This document shows, piece by piece, positions 54,403 through 64,000 of a stretch of 64,000 nucleotides of DNA. The notes beneath the pieces are model-generated. The model was not told the DNA's origin. It did not search any database and worked only from the letters and a program-made list of their open reading frames with translations. Positions within the stretch are counted from its first letter, which is position 1; every line of letters begins with the position of its first letter. This stretch comes from JBEKUY01 sp049514555 (lineage in GTDB: Bacteria; Acidobacteriota; Terriglobia; Acidiferrales; UBA7541): assembly GCA_049514555.1 (NCBI GenBank), contig JBEKUY010000002.1, forward strand, positions 62,001-126,000. Direction: 5' to 3'. The position numbers and the translations under genes were made by a program.

Positions 54403-55299
54403 CTATTCGATCTCGACGTAATCTCCGGCGAAGATCTCGATTCGGCTATTCGTCAAGAGCACGGTTGAGGAATTTCGGCTGACATTTATCACGACGCCCT
54501 CACCGAGGATTTGCCGCGGGAGATCCTTCCAGGTGTAGCGCACGGGGGTGCTGCCAAAACCGTAGAGTTTGTACTGAAAGCTCTCAGGCTCGACAAGGGT
54601 GTCGTTGCGCGAGCCCTGGTAGCGGAAAACGCGGAAGTAATCTCCGACCTTCACACCCTGTGCAGTGCCCAAGTTGACATAAACCGTCGAACCTGCGCCC
54701 GCCTCTTGGAAGAAATCTCTCATGGTCACGATCATGGCCACCGGTTTTCCGCTCACCGGCGCAAAATAGTCTTGCTTTGTGGAGTCCTTGTAAGGTGGTG
54801 CGGGGCGGTCCTCATACGGCCGAACGATGTCGGCACGCAGCATGGGGACGCAGGAGAAGGCCACCTTGGCGATAGAAACATTGGGTTGAACAGTGGTCAC
54901 GCGCACGCGGCCGACGTCCGAATAGAGTGTACCCATGGCGCCCAGGAGCTTCTTCTGCCACTTGAACCACACCACCGAGAGCGGGTCTTTCTCCGCCCGG
55001 ATGACGGAGAATTGGTCACCCTCGCGCACGCCCTGATTCGAACCTTTGTTTATGAAAACGTAGTCGCCTTGGTGAAACTCCGTCTTGGCGTTGGATTCTT
55101 CACCCGAGATGATGTAGGCGTCGGTCGGCACCTTGTCATCGGTCACTTTGCCGGAGCAGTAGACCGAGGAAAGATCGGGCTGGTGGGTCGACTGAGCATT
55201 CTGATCCTGTGGTTGAGGCGTACCGCGACTCATCGGGGCGTCCGCGATTCCCCCCGCGACGAGAAAGGCCAAAGACAATCCCACGAGCTGTGCGCGCAT
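54403..55299 (-). CDS. Secreted protein with tandem SH3-like/FlgT-C-like domains, function unknown
   Basis: 298 residues from ATG 55299 with GGGAG eight bases upstream; an in-frame ATG three codons earlier is less likely. Signal peptide MRAQLVGLSLAFLVAGGIA. Two copies of a small beta domain are visible (residues ~75-150: QGDYVFINKGSNQGVREGDQ; ~215-298: GAGSTVYVNLGTAQGVKVGD). The motif VYVNLGxxxGVxxGDxFxV is shared with flagellar FlgT C-terminal-like domains. Periplasmic or surface location is likely; no flagellar genes are nearby. It has its own terminator. Confidence 0.8.
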   Translation of the reverse strand: MRAQLVGLSLAFLVAGGIADAPMSRGTPQPQDQNAQSTHQPDLSSVYCSGKVTDDKVPTDAYIISGEESNAKTEFHQGDYVFINKGSNQGVREGDQFSVIRAEKDPLSVVWFKWQKKLLGAMGTLYSDVGRVRVTTVQPNVSIAKVAFSCVPMLRADIVRPYEDRPAPPYKDSTKQDYFAPVSGKPVAMIVTMRDFFQEAGAGSTVYVNLGTAQGVKVGDYFRVFRYQGSRNDTLVEPESFQYKLYGFGSTPVRYTWKDLPRQILGEGVVINVSRNSSTVLLTNSRIEIFAGDYVEIE

Positions 55300-55409
55300 T
55301 GAAGACACTCCCTCAGTTGAAGCGCCCCGCGAGGCGGAGCCAAGTGGACACTCAACACCGCGAACGTAGCATCCGCCACGGGGAGCGTCAAGGAAACCCG
55401 CAGCCCCGC

Positions 55410-55438
55410 TTTACACATTTGTCACCGCGTGATACAAG
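55410..55438 (+). promoter_or_regulatory. Candidate promoter of the aroDE-trpEG operon
   Basis: TTTACA (55410-55415), 17-bp spacer, TACAAG (55433-55438). The start would be near 55445, leaving about 10 nt of leader before ATG 55455, which has no SD. Confidence 0.45.
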
Positions 55439-55454
55439 CGAACCCTTCGCCTGA

Positions 55455-57038
55455 ATGTCTGAAACGACACAAGATCGCAGGCTCTTTGGCCGCGGCTCGA
55501 AGAGCCGGCTTAAAGGGGCCCCTGGCCTCGCCGCCGTGGTCGCCGGTCCGACGGCCCGAGAGATGATCCGCCAACTCCGCGTGGCGCTTCGCGAAACTGG
55601 CACCGCAGAGCTGCGCCTTGACTGGCTTAAGGACGACGGTGAGCGGTCGCGGCTCCTCGCCTGGCTGGGTAGCCAACACCTCCACGGGGCCAGCCTGATT
55701 GCCACCTGCCGCCGCCGCGAAGGGGGAGGGTTTTGCGCAGGCGATGTAAGCGGCCAACTGGTCATCCTTCAGCGTGCCGTCGCCGCCGGCTGCTCCTGGT
55801 GCGACCTCGAAGTGGAATCCTTGCGGAAGATTCCTCTCGCCGCTGTGCGCGAGTTTCTCAGTCCTGCCCGAATTATGGTGTCCTTTCACGATTTTCGGCG
55901 CACGCCGCCGGGGCTTTCGCGGTTCATCGTGAAATGGCGGCGCACAATCCAGAGGCCCACGCGCGCCGATGCCGTGAAGGTCGCGGCGCTAGCCAGATCG
56001 ATTGCTGATAGCGTCCGCCTGCTGGCGCTGGCTGGCCGCAAACCCAACGTCGTGGTCATGCCGATGAGCGAGGTTGGCCTCCCGGCGCGCGTTCTGGCTC
56101 TGCGCTTCGGCAGCGCCTTGACCTATGCCCCGGTCTCTCAAGCGACCGCGCCAGGTCAAGCGCCGCTCGCCGAGATGAAGCATCTTTATCGCGTCCATCG
56201 TCTGGACCGTCACACTGCGGTCTACGGTGTGATCGGCGATCCCATCGGCCACTCTCTCTCGCCGCTCCTGCACAATACCGGCTTTGTGGCCCGTGGCGTC
56301 AACGCTGTTTACGTCCCCTTCCTCGTGCGTGACCTGCGGGACTTCCTTGCCGCTGCGGCTCGGCTCGGACTGCGAGGCTTCAGTGTGACCATCCCGCACA
56401 AGCGCGCCATTCTGCGCTATCTCGACGATTGTGATCCGCTTGCCGCTGAAATCGGCGCCGTAAATACCGTCGTCATTCGATCGGACGGCCGCCTCTGGGG
56501 GGCGAACACCGACTATGTGGGCGTGCTCCGCACGCTCGAGCACCGCTTGCCCCTTCGCGGCAGCCGCGTGCTTTTGTACGGCGCCGGAGGAGCTGCCCGG
56601 GCGGCAGCTTTCGCGCTCGCGCGCGCCGGAGCCATTGTGGCCATCTGCGCCCGGCGTCCCGAGCGCGCTCGGACGCTGGCCCGCGTAGTCGGCGGCGAAG
56701 CCTTGCCGCGCCGCGCGCTGCGCTCAGAGTTCTTTGACGCCATCGTCAATACGACGCCCGTCGGCATGCATCCTCGCGCCGGGGTTTCGCCTCTCGAGGC
56801 GCCGGAGTTAAACTGTCAAGTCGTCATGGACCTCATCTACCGACCCCTGGAAACTCGCCTGTTGGCGCTTGCCCGCCGGCGCGGTCTCACCGCAATTTCC
56901 GGCTTCGAAATGTTTCTCGCACAGGGCGCGGCGCAATGGGAGATCTGGACCGGCCAGCGCGCTCCTGAAACGGCTATGCGCCGAGCCGTCCTCCGCATGC
57001 TGCGAGTTGAAGACGGGCGCCGGCGAGGCGCGCGATGA
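55455..57038 (+). CDS. aroDE: Fused type I 3-dehydroquinate dehydratase / shikimate 5-dehydrogenase
   Basis: 527 residues, two domains. Residues ~20-235 are type I dehydroquinase: Glu52 in AELRLDW, His146 in VSFHDFRR, and Schiff-base Lys176 in DAVKVAAL. Residues ~250-520 are shikimate dehydrogenase: GVIGDPIGHSLSPLLHNTGF, VTIPHKRAIL with its catalytic Lys, GANTDYVG with Asp, and the NADP loop YGAGGAARAAAFALARAG. It carries out two consecutive steps of chorismate synthesis in one chain, as in plants and chlamydiae. Its stop overlaps the trpE ATG (ATGA), coupling the shikimate and tryptophan pathways. Confidence 0.95.
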   Translation: MSETTQDRRLFGRGSKSRLKGAPGLAAVVAGPTAREMIRQLRVALRETGTAELRLDWLKDDGERSRLLAWLGSQHLHGASLIATCRRREGGGFCAGDVSGQLVILQRAVAAGCSWCDLEVESLRKIPLAAVREFLSPARIMVSFHDFRRTPPGLSRFIVKWRRTIQRPTRADAVKVAALARSIADSVRLLALAGRKPNVVVMPMSEVGLPARVLALRFGSALTYAPVSQATAPGQAPLAEMKHLYRVHRLDRHTAVYGVIGDPIGHSLSPLLHNTGFVARGVNAVYVPFLVRDLRDFLAAAARLGLRGFSVTIPHKRAILRYLDDCDPLAAEIGAVNTVVIRSDGRLWGANTDYVGVLRTLEHRLPLRGSRVLLYGAGGAARAAAFALARAGAIVAICARRPERARTLARVVGGEALPRRALRSEFFDAIVNTTPVGMHPRAGVSPLEAPELNCQVVMDLIYRPLETRLLALARRRGLTAISGFEMFLAQGAAQWEIWTGQRAPETAMRRAVLRMLRVEDGRRRGAR

Positions 57039-58542
57039 TCCAGCCCGACTTCCGCACGTTTTCCCGGCTGGCGCGCCATGGCAACCTCATCCCCGTTTAC
57101 GAAACCATCAGCGCCGATCTGCTGACCCCGGTATCCGCCTATCTCCGCCTCGCGCAGGACGCCCGCTACTCGTTCTTGCTCGAAAGCGTCGAAGGGGGCG
57201 AGAAAATCGCGCGCTACACATTTGTTGGCGCGCATCCCGCAGAGGTCTTTCGTTTCGCGGCCGGTGCATGCGTCTTTGAAAGCCGCGATCGCCTCATCTG
57301 GCAGGAGTACAACCCCATCGAGTTCCTCCGGCAACGCATCCGCCGGTATCGCCCGGTGCGCGTCCCCGGGCTCCCGCCGCTGGTGGCTGGCGCCATCGGC
57401 TATTTCTCCTACGATATGGTGCGCTTGATCGAGCGCCTCCCTCGCCGCCTGCGTGATGACGTGGGACTCTTTGACGCTGTGCTCATGTTCTACCTCGGCC
57501 TCGTGGCCTTCGATCACGTTCAGCACCGCCTTTTCATCGTGCGCAATGTATTCACCGAAGGCGCCGGCAGCCTGCGCTCGAAGTACAACGCCGCAGTCCG
57601 CGAAGTCGCGGACACGCGTCGCCTGCTCGAACTGCCCTCCGCGGCCGAGGGCGCTTCGGCATCTGGCGCGGCCACACGTCCGTCCCCGCTCAAGGTCAGC
57701 TCGAATTTCCGCCGCAGCGAGTTCTGTGCCGCCGTGCGCCGAGCCAAGCAGTACATCCGCGCCGGCGACGCATTTCAGGTCGTTCTGAGCCAGCGCTTTT
57801 CGGCGCGCACGGCCGCCGAGCCCTTCGAGGTCTACCGCGCCCTGCGCGCACTCAATCCCTCTCCTTACCTGTTCTACTTGCGACTCAACGACGTCGCGGT
57901 CATCGGGAGCTCGCCGGAGATGCTCGTCAAGGTTCAGGGGCGTGAAGCCTTCTACAGGCCCATCGCCGGCACGCGCCCCCGCGGCCGGGATGAGGCCGAA
58001 GACCTCCGCCTGGAAAAGGAAATGCTCGCGAGTGAAAAAGAGCGTGCCGAACATATCATGCTGGTGGATCTCGGCCGCAACGACCTGGGCCGCGTCTGCG
58101 AGTACGGCTCGGTGCGGGCCGAAAACCTCATGTTCGTCGAGCGTTACTCCCACGTCATGCACATCGTGTCCTCGCTTCGCGGCCGGCTGCGCGAGGACGT
58201 GGACTGTCTCGACGCTCTCATGGCCTGCTTCCCGGCCGGCACGGTTTCCGGCGCGCCCAAGGTCCGCGCGATGGAAATCATCGAAGAGCTGGAGCGCACG
58301 CGCCGCGGCATTTATGCCGGCGCCATCCTCTATCTCGATTTTTCGGGTAACCTCGATTCGTGCATTGCGCTTCGCACGATGGTGATGAAGCAGGGCGTGG
58401 CGCACGTCCAGGCGGGCGGCGGCATCGTGGCCGACTCTTCGCCCGGGCTTGAATATCAGGAATCGGTGAACAAAGCGCGCGCGCTCGTCGCGGCGCTCGA
58501 AACTGCCCACGCGCGAACGCCGGCGAAACGCAAGAAGGGAAA

Positions 58543-58546
<4 letters not shown>
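57035..58546 (+). CDS. trpE: Anthranilate synthase component I
   Basis: 503 residues starting in the aroDE stop. The N-terminal regulatory part has YSFLLESVEGGEKIARYTFV, the LLES tryptophan-feedback motif. The chorismate-binding part has AFQVVLSQRFSA, PYLFYLRLNDVAVIGSSPEM, RPIAGTRPRGRDEAEDLRLE, FPAGTVSGAPKVRAMEIIEE and VQAGGGIVADSSPGLEYQE. It makes anthranilate from chorismate using ammonia from TrpG. The LLES element favours TrpE over PabB. The end overlaps trpG by 4 bp. No leader peptide attenuator is seen. Confidence 0.95.
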
Positions 58547-59106
<560 letters not shown>

Positions 59107-59122
59107 CGGCGGAACTCGGCGC

Positions 59123-60277
59123 TCACCAGGTCAGGTCGGCCAGTAAGACGGCGTAGATCTCGATCCCGCGCCACACATTGCCCAGCCGCACGTTTTCGTC
59201 GGCCGCGTGCTGGTGGCTGTCGAAATTCACGATGGGTACGGCGATCACCGGCAGTCCCAGCCGCTCGAAAATGCGCACCGGCCCGCGCTCCTCGATCGTA
59301 GATTGCTTCGCAAAATCTCCGGCAGCGCCTTCGACCAGTTCCACCACCTTCCGCGCGACCAGTGAATCCTTTGGCGGGTGCGCTGCCTGCGGCCCGCTGC
59401 CGCCGCTGACGAACGACACAACCGGCCGTCCCGATGAGTCCGCCGGCCCTTCGGTCGTAATCAGCACATCTCCGCCCAATGGGCTTTTGTTCAGCGCGGC
59501 GACACGTTCGAGCTCCGGCGAGTCCGCCTCACCTTGACCGTCGAGAATGATCTTCAGATTGACGGCCAGCGGAATCCGGTTGGCCCGCAACGCATCAATC
59601 GCCACGAGCAGCGCCACGATGGGCGCCTTGTCGTCCGCCGCCGAGCGTGCATAAACGCGCCAGTCGTCCTGGTATTCAACACCTTGGTCATGGCCTGCCT
59701 CGAGAAACGAAGTTCGTTTGCCACCCCCCTCTATGGCGGCTGTCCAGAGCGCCGGCTCGAAGGGTTTTCCGCTCGTCCATGCCGCGGGGTACACGGCGTA
59801 CCCATCGTAGTGCGCGTAGAAAACCACCGTGCGCGCCGCCTCCGGAGTGAGAAGCTTCCCGAAAATGACCGGCCCGCGCCCGGCGCTCGGCAGCAAATGC
59901 GTTTCGATGCCGCGCGCCTCCAGCATTTCGCGAAGCTTCACTGCGTTCCGCTGGATGTTTTCTGCATCGCCAGCGACGTTAGGAATCTCGAGCAATTCGA
60001 CAAGCTCGCGGACGATGCGGTCTTCGTTGTCCGTGCGGAAGTCGCGGGCCTCCTGCGCCACCTGCGCGGGTGGCAGCCAGACGTGCTGGGGAGGTGCTGC
60101 CGCCTGCGGGGTCGCAGTGGACTTCTGCGCCAGCGCCGGACACGACAGAAACGCCAGCGACAGAGCGAGGGTTCGCGATCGTCTGGCGATTGTCGGCCTG
60201 CAGGGACGGTTGATGGTCGTCACGACAACTGCTTCCCCGTCTTGCGCATCGCTCTGGTAGGCGCGGACAGCTCTCAA
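59123..60277 (-). CDS. M20-family peptidase-like protein lacking the lid domain
   Basis: 384 residues, from ATG 60277 overlapping the trpD stop, or GTG 60220; a signal peptide follows (TLALSLAFLSCPALAQ). Metal ligands are recognisable: His and Asp in VFYAHYDGYAV, Asp in SAADDKAPIVALL, Glu in LITTEGPADSSGRP, and His in NFDSHQHAADENVRLGN. Where M20 enzymes read EGEEEAGS this one has DGQGEADS, so the general-base Glu is replaced while the metal Glu remains. After GRPVVSFVSGG it jumps to PKDSLVARKVVELVEG, skipping most of the ~100-150-residue dimerisation/lid domain. It may be an inactive or altered relative. Confidence 0.8.
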   Translation of the reverse strand: MRAVRAYQSDAQDGEAVVVTTINRPCRPTIARRSRTLALSLAFLSCPALAQKSTATPQAAAPPQHVWLPPAQVAQEARDFRTDNEDRIVRELVELLEIPNVAGDAENIQRNAVKLREMLEARGIETHLLPSAGRGPVIFGKLLTPEAARTVVFYAHYDGYAVYPAAWTSGKPFEPALWTAAIEGGGKRTSFLEAGHDQGVEYQDDWRVYARSAADDKAPIVALLVAIDALRANRIPLAVNLKIILDGQGEADSPELERVAALNKSPLGGDVLITTEGPADSSGRPVVSFVSGGSGPQAAHPPKDSLVARKVVELVEGAAGDFAKQSTIEERGPVRIFERLGLPVIAVPIVNFDSHQHAADENVRLGNVWRGIEIYAVLLADLTW

Positions 60278-61296
60278 ATGGCCGTAAACGTCACCAGTTC
60301 ATCCAGCTTGTCTGCGGACGCGCCAGAATCGATTGCCTCGGCTGCCCGGCGCGCGCCTTCGCGAAAACCCTTCGCCACGCCTGCCGCCACAAGCGCCGCA
60401 GACGCGTTCACGACGACGATATCGCGCAAGGCCCCGGTTTCTCCGGCAAAAACCCTCCGGATGAGCCCTGCATTTTCAGCCGCGTCGCCGCCGCGCAGCG
60501 CTTCCTTCGGCGCGCGCGCCACACCAAACTCCTCCGGCGTCACCATGTACGTCTGCACACCGCCGTCGCGCACTTCGGTCACCAAGGTTTCTCCCGCCAG
60601 CGAGATTTCGTCGAGTCCGCCCGCACCGTGGACCACAAACGCCCGCTCCGCACCCAGCTCCGCAAGCGCCCGCGCGACAAGCTCGACGGCATCCTCCGCA
60701 AACACGCCTGCAACCTGTGCCCGCACCCCCGCTGGGTTCGTCAGCGGCCCGAGCAGGTTGAAAATCGTACGGCCGCCCAGCTCTCGCCGGGCGGGCATGG
60801 CGTGTCGCGTAGCAGCATGCGCCGCCGGGGCGAACAGAAACCCGATGCCGATCTCGCGTATGGCCTCGCCCGAGCGCTCGAGGGGCAAGTCGATGCACAC
60901 ACCCAGCGCTTCGAGAACGTCGGCCGAGCCGCTGCGCGAGCTCACCGAGCGGTTTCCATGCTTGGCCACACGCGCACCTGCGGCCGCCGCCACGATCGCC
61001 GCCGCCGTCGAGATGTTGAACGTGCCGCTCGCGTCTCCGCCGGTGCCGCAGGTGTCCACCAGCCGCTCCGGCAGCGGCTCACCTGGCCGGAAGACAGGTT
61101 GGGCGCGCCGCCGCATCGCTGCGGCAAAACCCACGAGTTCATCCACGTTATAGGGACGCGCACGCATGGCGCCCAGCAGCCGCACAATCTCTTCGTGTTG
61201 CGCCCGGCCGGCGAGCAGCTCCTCCATCGCCGCCTCCGCTTCCGCTCGCGAGAGGTGGCCGCCCGCGTCGATTCGTTCGATGATCCGCTTCAACAT
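60274..61296 (-). CDS. trpD: Anthranilate phosphoribosyltransferase
   Basis: 340 residues from ATG 61296 (MLKRIIERIDAGGHLSRAEA); the 39 codons open upstream are not family-like. PRPP loop VDTCGTGGDASGTFNIST, then VAKHGNRSVSSRSGSADVLE, TIFNLLGPLTNPAGVRAQV and VHGAGGLDEISLAG. TrpD converts anthranilate to phosphoribosyl-anthranilate, the step after TrpEG. It is on the opposite strand from trpEG, separated by the M20-like gene, which is coupled to its stop. It is divergent from sucC, 140 bp apart. Confidence 0.95.
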   Translation of the reverse strand: MLKRIIERIDAGGHLSRAEAEAAMEELLAGRAQHEEIVRLLGAMRARPYNVDELVGFAAAMRRRAQPVFRPGEPLPERLVDTCGTGGDASGTFNISTAAAIVAAAAGARVAKHGNRSVSSRSGSADVLEALGVCIDLPLERSGEAIREIGIGFLFAPAAHAATRHAMPARRELGGRTIFNLLGPLTNPAGVRAQVAGVFAEDAVELVARALAELGAERAFVVHGAGGLDEISLAGETLVTEVRDGGVQTYMVTPEEFGVARAPKEALRGGDAAENAGLIRRVFAGETGALRDIVVVNASAALVAAGVAKGFREGARRAAEAIDSGASADKLDELVTFTAI

Positions 61297-61362
61297 AAGA
61301 AAAAGGTCGCCGTTCGAGGGTCTCGCAGCGCGGCTCCCACCGTCAACCCTGACGTCGCCTCC

Positions 61363-61391
61363 TTGCCCGTGCCGCGCGTTCCCGGTAAACT
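61363..61391 (+). promoter_or_regulatory. Candidate sigma-70 promoter of sucCD
   Basis: TTGCCC (61363-61368), 17-bp spacer, TAAACT (61386-61391), about 45 bp before the sucC ATG in the trpD-sucC divergent region. Confidence 0.5.
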
Positions 61392-61436
61392 CGATTGTCT
61401 CGTGGGCGCGCAAATTCTAACACCGACGATCCCCCG

Positions 61437-62599
<1,163 letters not shown>

Positions 62600-62603
<4 letters not shown>

Positions 62604-63466
62604 GCATTTTGGTTGACGAACGCACGCGCGTGATCGTCCAGGGCTTCACCGGCCGCGAAGGAACTTTTCATGCGCAGCAGATGATGGAGTATGGCACAAA
62701 CGTGGTCGGCGGCATCACGCCGGGCAAAGGCGGCACGCGGCACCTGGAGCGCCCGGTCTTCAACACCGTCTCGGAAGCTGTCGCCGCCACCGGCGCTGAC
62801 GCTTCGGTCATTTTCGTTCCACCTCCGTATGCCGCCGACGCCATCCTCGAAGCTGCCGGCGCCGGCATCGCGCTCGTCGTCTGCATCACGGAAGGGATCC
62901 CGACGCTCGACATGGTGCGCGTCGTCGCCTCCATGGATAAATCGAAAACACGTCTCATCGGCCCCAATTGCCCCGGCATCATCTCTCCGGGCAAATGTAA
63001 GATCGGCATCATGCCCGGCCGCATCCACAAGCAGGGCCACGTAGGCGTCATCAGCCGCAGCGGCACGCTCACCTACGAAGCCGTGGATCAGCTCACTCGC
63101 CTCGGAATCGGCCAGTCCACCTGCATCGGCATCGGAGGCGACCCCATCGTCGGCACCACGTTCCTGGACGCGATTCACCTGTTCAACGAGGACCCCGGCA
63201 CGCGCGCCATCGTCATGATCGGAGAAATCGGGGGCAACGCCGAAGAGCAAGCCTCCGAATACGTCAGGGCCCACCTCAAGAAGCCGGTGATCGGCTTTGT
63301 CGCGGGACAAACCGCGCCGCCGGGACGGCGCATGGGCCACGCCGGCGCAATCATCAGCGGCGGACAGGGCACAGCCAAGGATAAATACGCGGCCATGAGC
63401 GCGGCCGGTATTCGCACGGTGCAGAGCCCTGCGGAAATCGGGTCGACGGTCGCCGCCGTGCTGTAG
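62600..63466 (+). CDS. sucD: Succinyl-CoA synthetase alpha subunit
   Basis: 288 residues. CoA-binding Rossmann part VIVQGFTGREGTFHAQQMME and GTNVVGGITPGKGG; ligase part RLIGPNCPGIISPGKCKIGI; the active-site phosphohistidine is in RRMGHAGAIISGGQGTAKDK. The whole length fits the family (~290). It forms the enzyme with SucC. Translationally coupled to sucC (ATGA overlap). Confidence 0.97.
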
Positions 63467-63557
63467 CGCAACGGAACGCGCGACGTTCGTCTTGCCGGTT
63501 CTCAGCCTGGGCCGCTTGTGCTAATTTTACGGGAACAAACTCTTACGGAGGACTGAG

Positions 63558-63977
63558 TTGGCTCTTGAACGCACTCTCGCTTTAATCAAGCCGCCCGCGG
63601 TTGAGCGCGGCATCGCTGGAGATATTCTCTGCCGGATCCACCGGGCCGGCTTTCGAATCGTCGCCATCAAGACACTCCAATTGACGAAGGCACAAGCGGA
63701 AGGCTTTTATGCCGTTCACCACGGCAAGTCATTCTTCGAGGACCTGGCGAGCCACATGACATCGGGCCGCATCTTCGCAATCGTCCTCGAAGCTGAAAAC
63801 GCCATCGCGAAGTGGCGCGAACTCATGGGCGCCACCGATCCCGCCAAGGCCGCTCCGGGGACCATCCGCCGCGAGTTCGGAATCGATGTGCGCCTCAACG
63901 CCACCCACGGATCCGACTCGCCCGAAACCGCCGAGTTCGAGATCGCCTACTTCTTCCTTCCATCCGAGCTCGCCTGA
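63558..63977 (+). CDS. ndk: Nucleoside diphosphate kinase
   Basis: 139 residues from TTG 63558, with GGAGG eight bases upstream (63547-63551). RTLALIKPPAVERG is the N-terminal NDK segment (with PPA for the usual PDA), FFEDLASHMTSGRIFAIVLE the nucleotide-contact region, and NATHGSDSPETAEFEIAYFF carries the active-site His. It equalises NTP pools by ping-pong phosphate transfer. It follows sucD by 91 bp, so could be in the same transcript; GTP made by SucCD-type enzymes is often interconverted by Ndk. A TG-extended -10-like TAATTT lies at 63522-63527. Confidence 0.96.
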   Translation: MALERTLALIKPPAVERGIAGDILCRIHRAGFRIVAIKTLQLTKAQAEGFYAVHHGKSFFEDLASHMTSGRIFAIVLEAENAIAKWRELMGATDPAKAAPGTIRREFGIDVRLNATHGSDSPETAEFEIAYFFLPSELA

Positions 63978-64000
63978 CGACCGGGTAACGATCGCGGAAT

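Overview
The window looks like chromosomal DNA of a high-GC Gram-negative bacterium, most probably an acidobacterium (Acidobacteriota, Terriglobia-like). This is inferred from gene content, not from a search: a Ser/Thr kinase fused to a PD40 propeller, a FHA-GAF-SpoIIE phosphatase, a lactonase propeller with choice-of-anchor D domains, an exosortase, LpxI instead of LpxH, and GTP-type PEP carboxykinase. The lpx genes indicate an LPS-bearing outer membrane. No phage, IS element, integrase or CRISPR array was seen.

Layout. 1-3.2 kb: end of an unrecognised protein, then comF and an HNH endonuclease on the minus strand behind a DksA/TraR-type protein. 3.7-4.9 kb: an exosortase directly behind a 62-residue protein that looks like its minimal substrate. 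5.0-8.8 kb: a 23S-5S rRNA unit with its own promoter, a structured boxA-containing leader and a terminator, and no 16S gene in front. 8.9-16 kb: mixed metabolism and envelope genes (Tat-exported aldo/keto reductase, PEBP-like protein, lactonase-like surface protein, GT39 transferase, GNAT). 16-20 kb: a minus-strand TPR gene, a small membrane gene and thiE. 20-25.7 kb: signalling pair (FHA phosphatase and kinase, divergent), a frameshifted secreted protein, and a lone tRNA-Ile(GAU). 25.8-32 kb: DUF3467-like protein, cytochrome c, an amidohydrolase broken by an in-frame stop, peroxiredoxin, a 39-bp periodic repeat, an Fe-S flavoprotein divergent from a Crp-family regulator, and small unknown genes. 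32-43 kb: PPK2, a thioredoxin-like protein, pckG, an NmrA-like reductase, a fused 3-hydroxyacyl-CoA dehydrogenase/enoyl-CoA hydratase, and an M1-type peptidase.

43-64 kb is the most ordered part. A plus-strand run fabZ-lpxA-lpxI-Gfo/Idh-tonB-(32-aa peptide)-miaA-hflX-small membrane protein has several ATGA/GTGA overlaps and begins lipid A biosynthesis. Then follow pgsA plus an AMMECR1 protein behind a clear sigma-70 promoter, a fused aroD-aroE gene overlapping trpE, and trpG. trpD lies opposite, coupled to an unusual M20 peptidase. sucC-sucD (succinyl-CoA synthetase) and ndk close the window.

Odd points are two broken genes (24810-25414 and 26816-28102), a peptidase that has lost its lid domain (59123-60277), the exosortase/mini-substrate pair, and the split rRNA unit with a terminator ahead of boxA. 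All start-site changes rest on SD sequences, signal peptides and overlap with neighbours.
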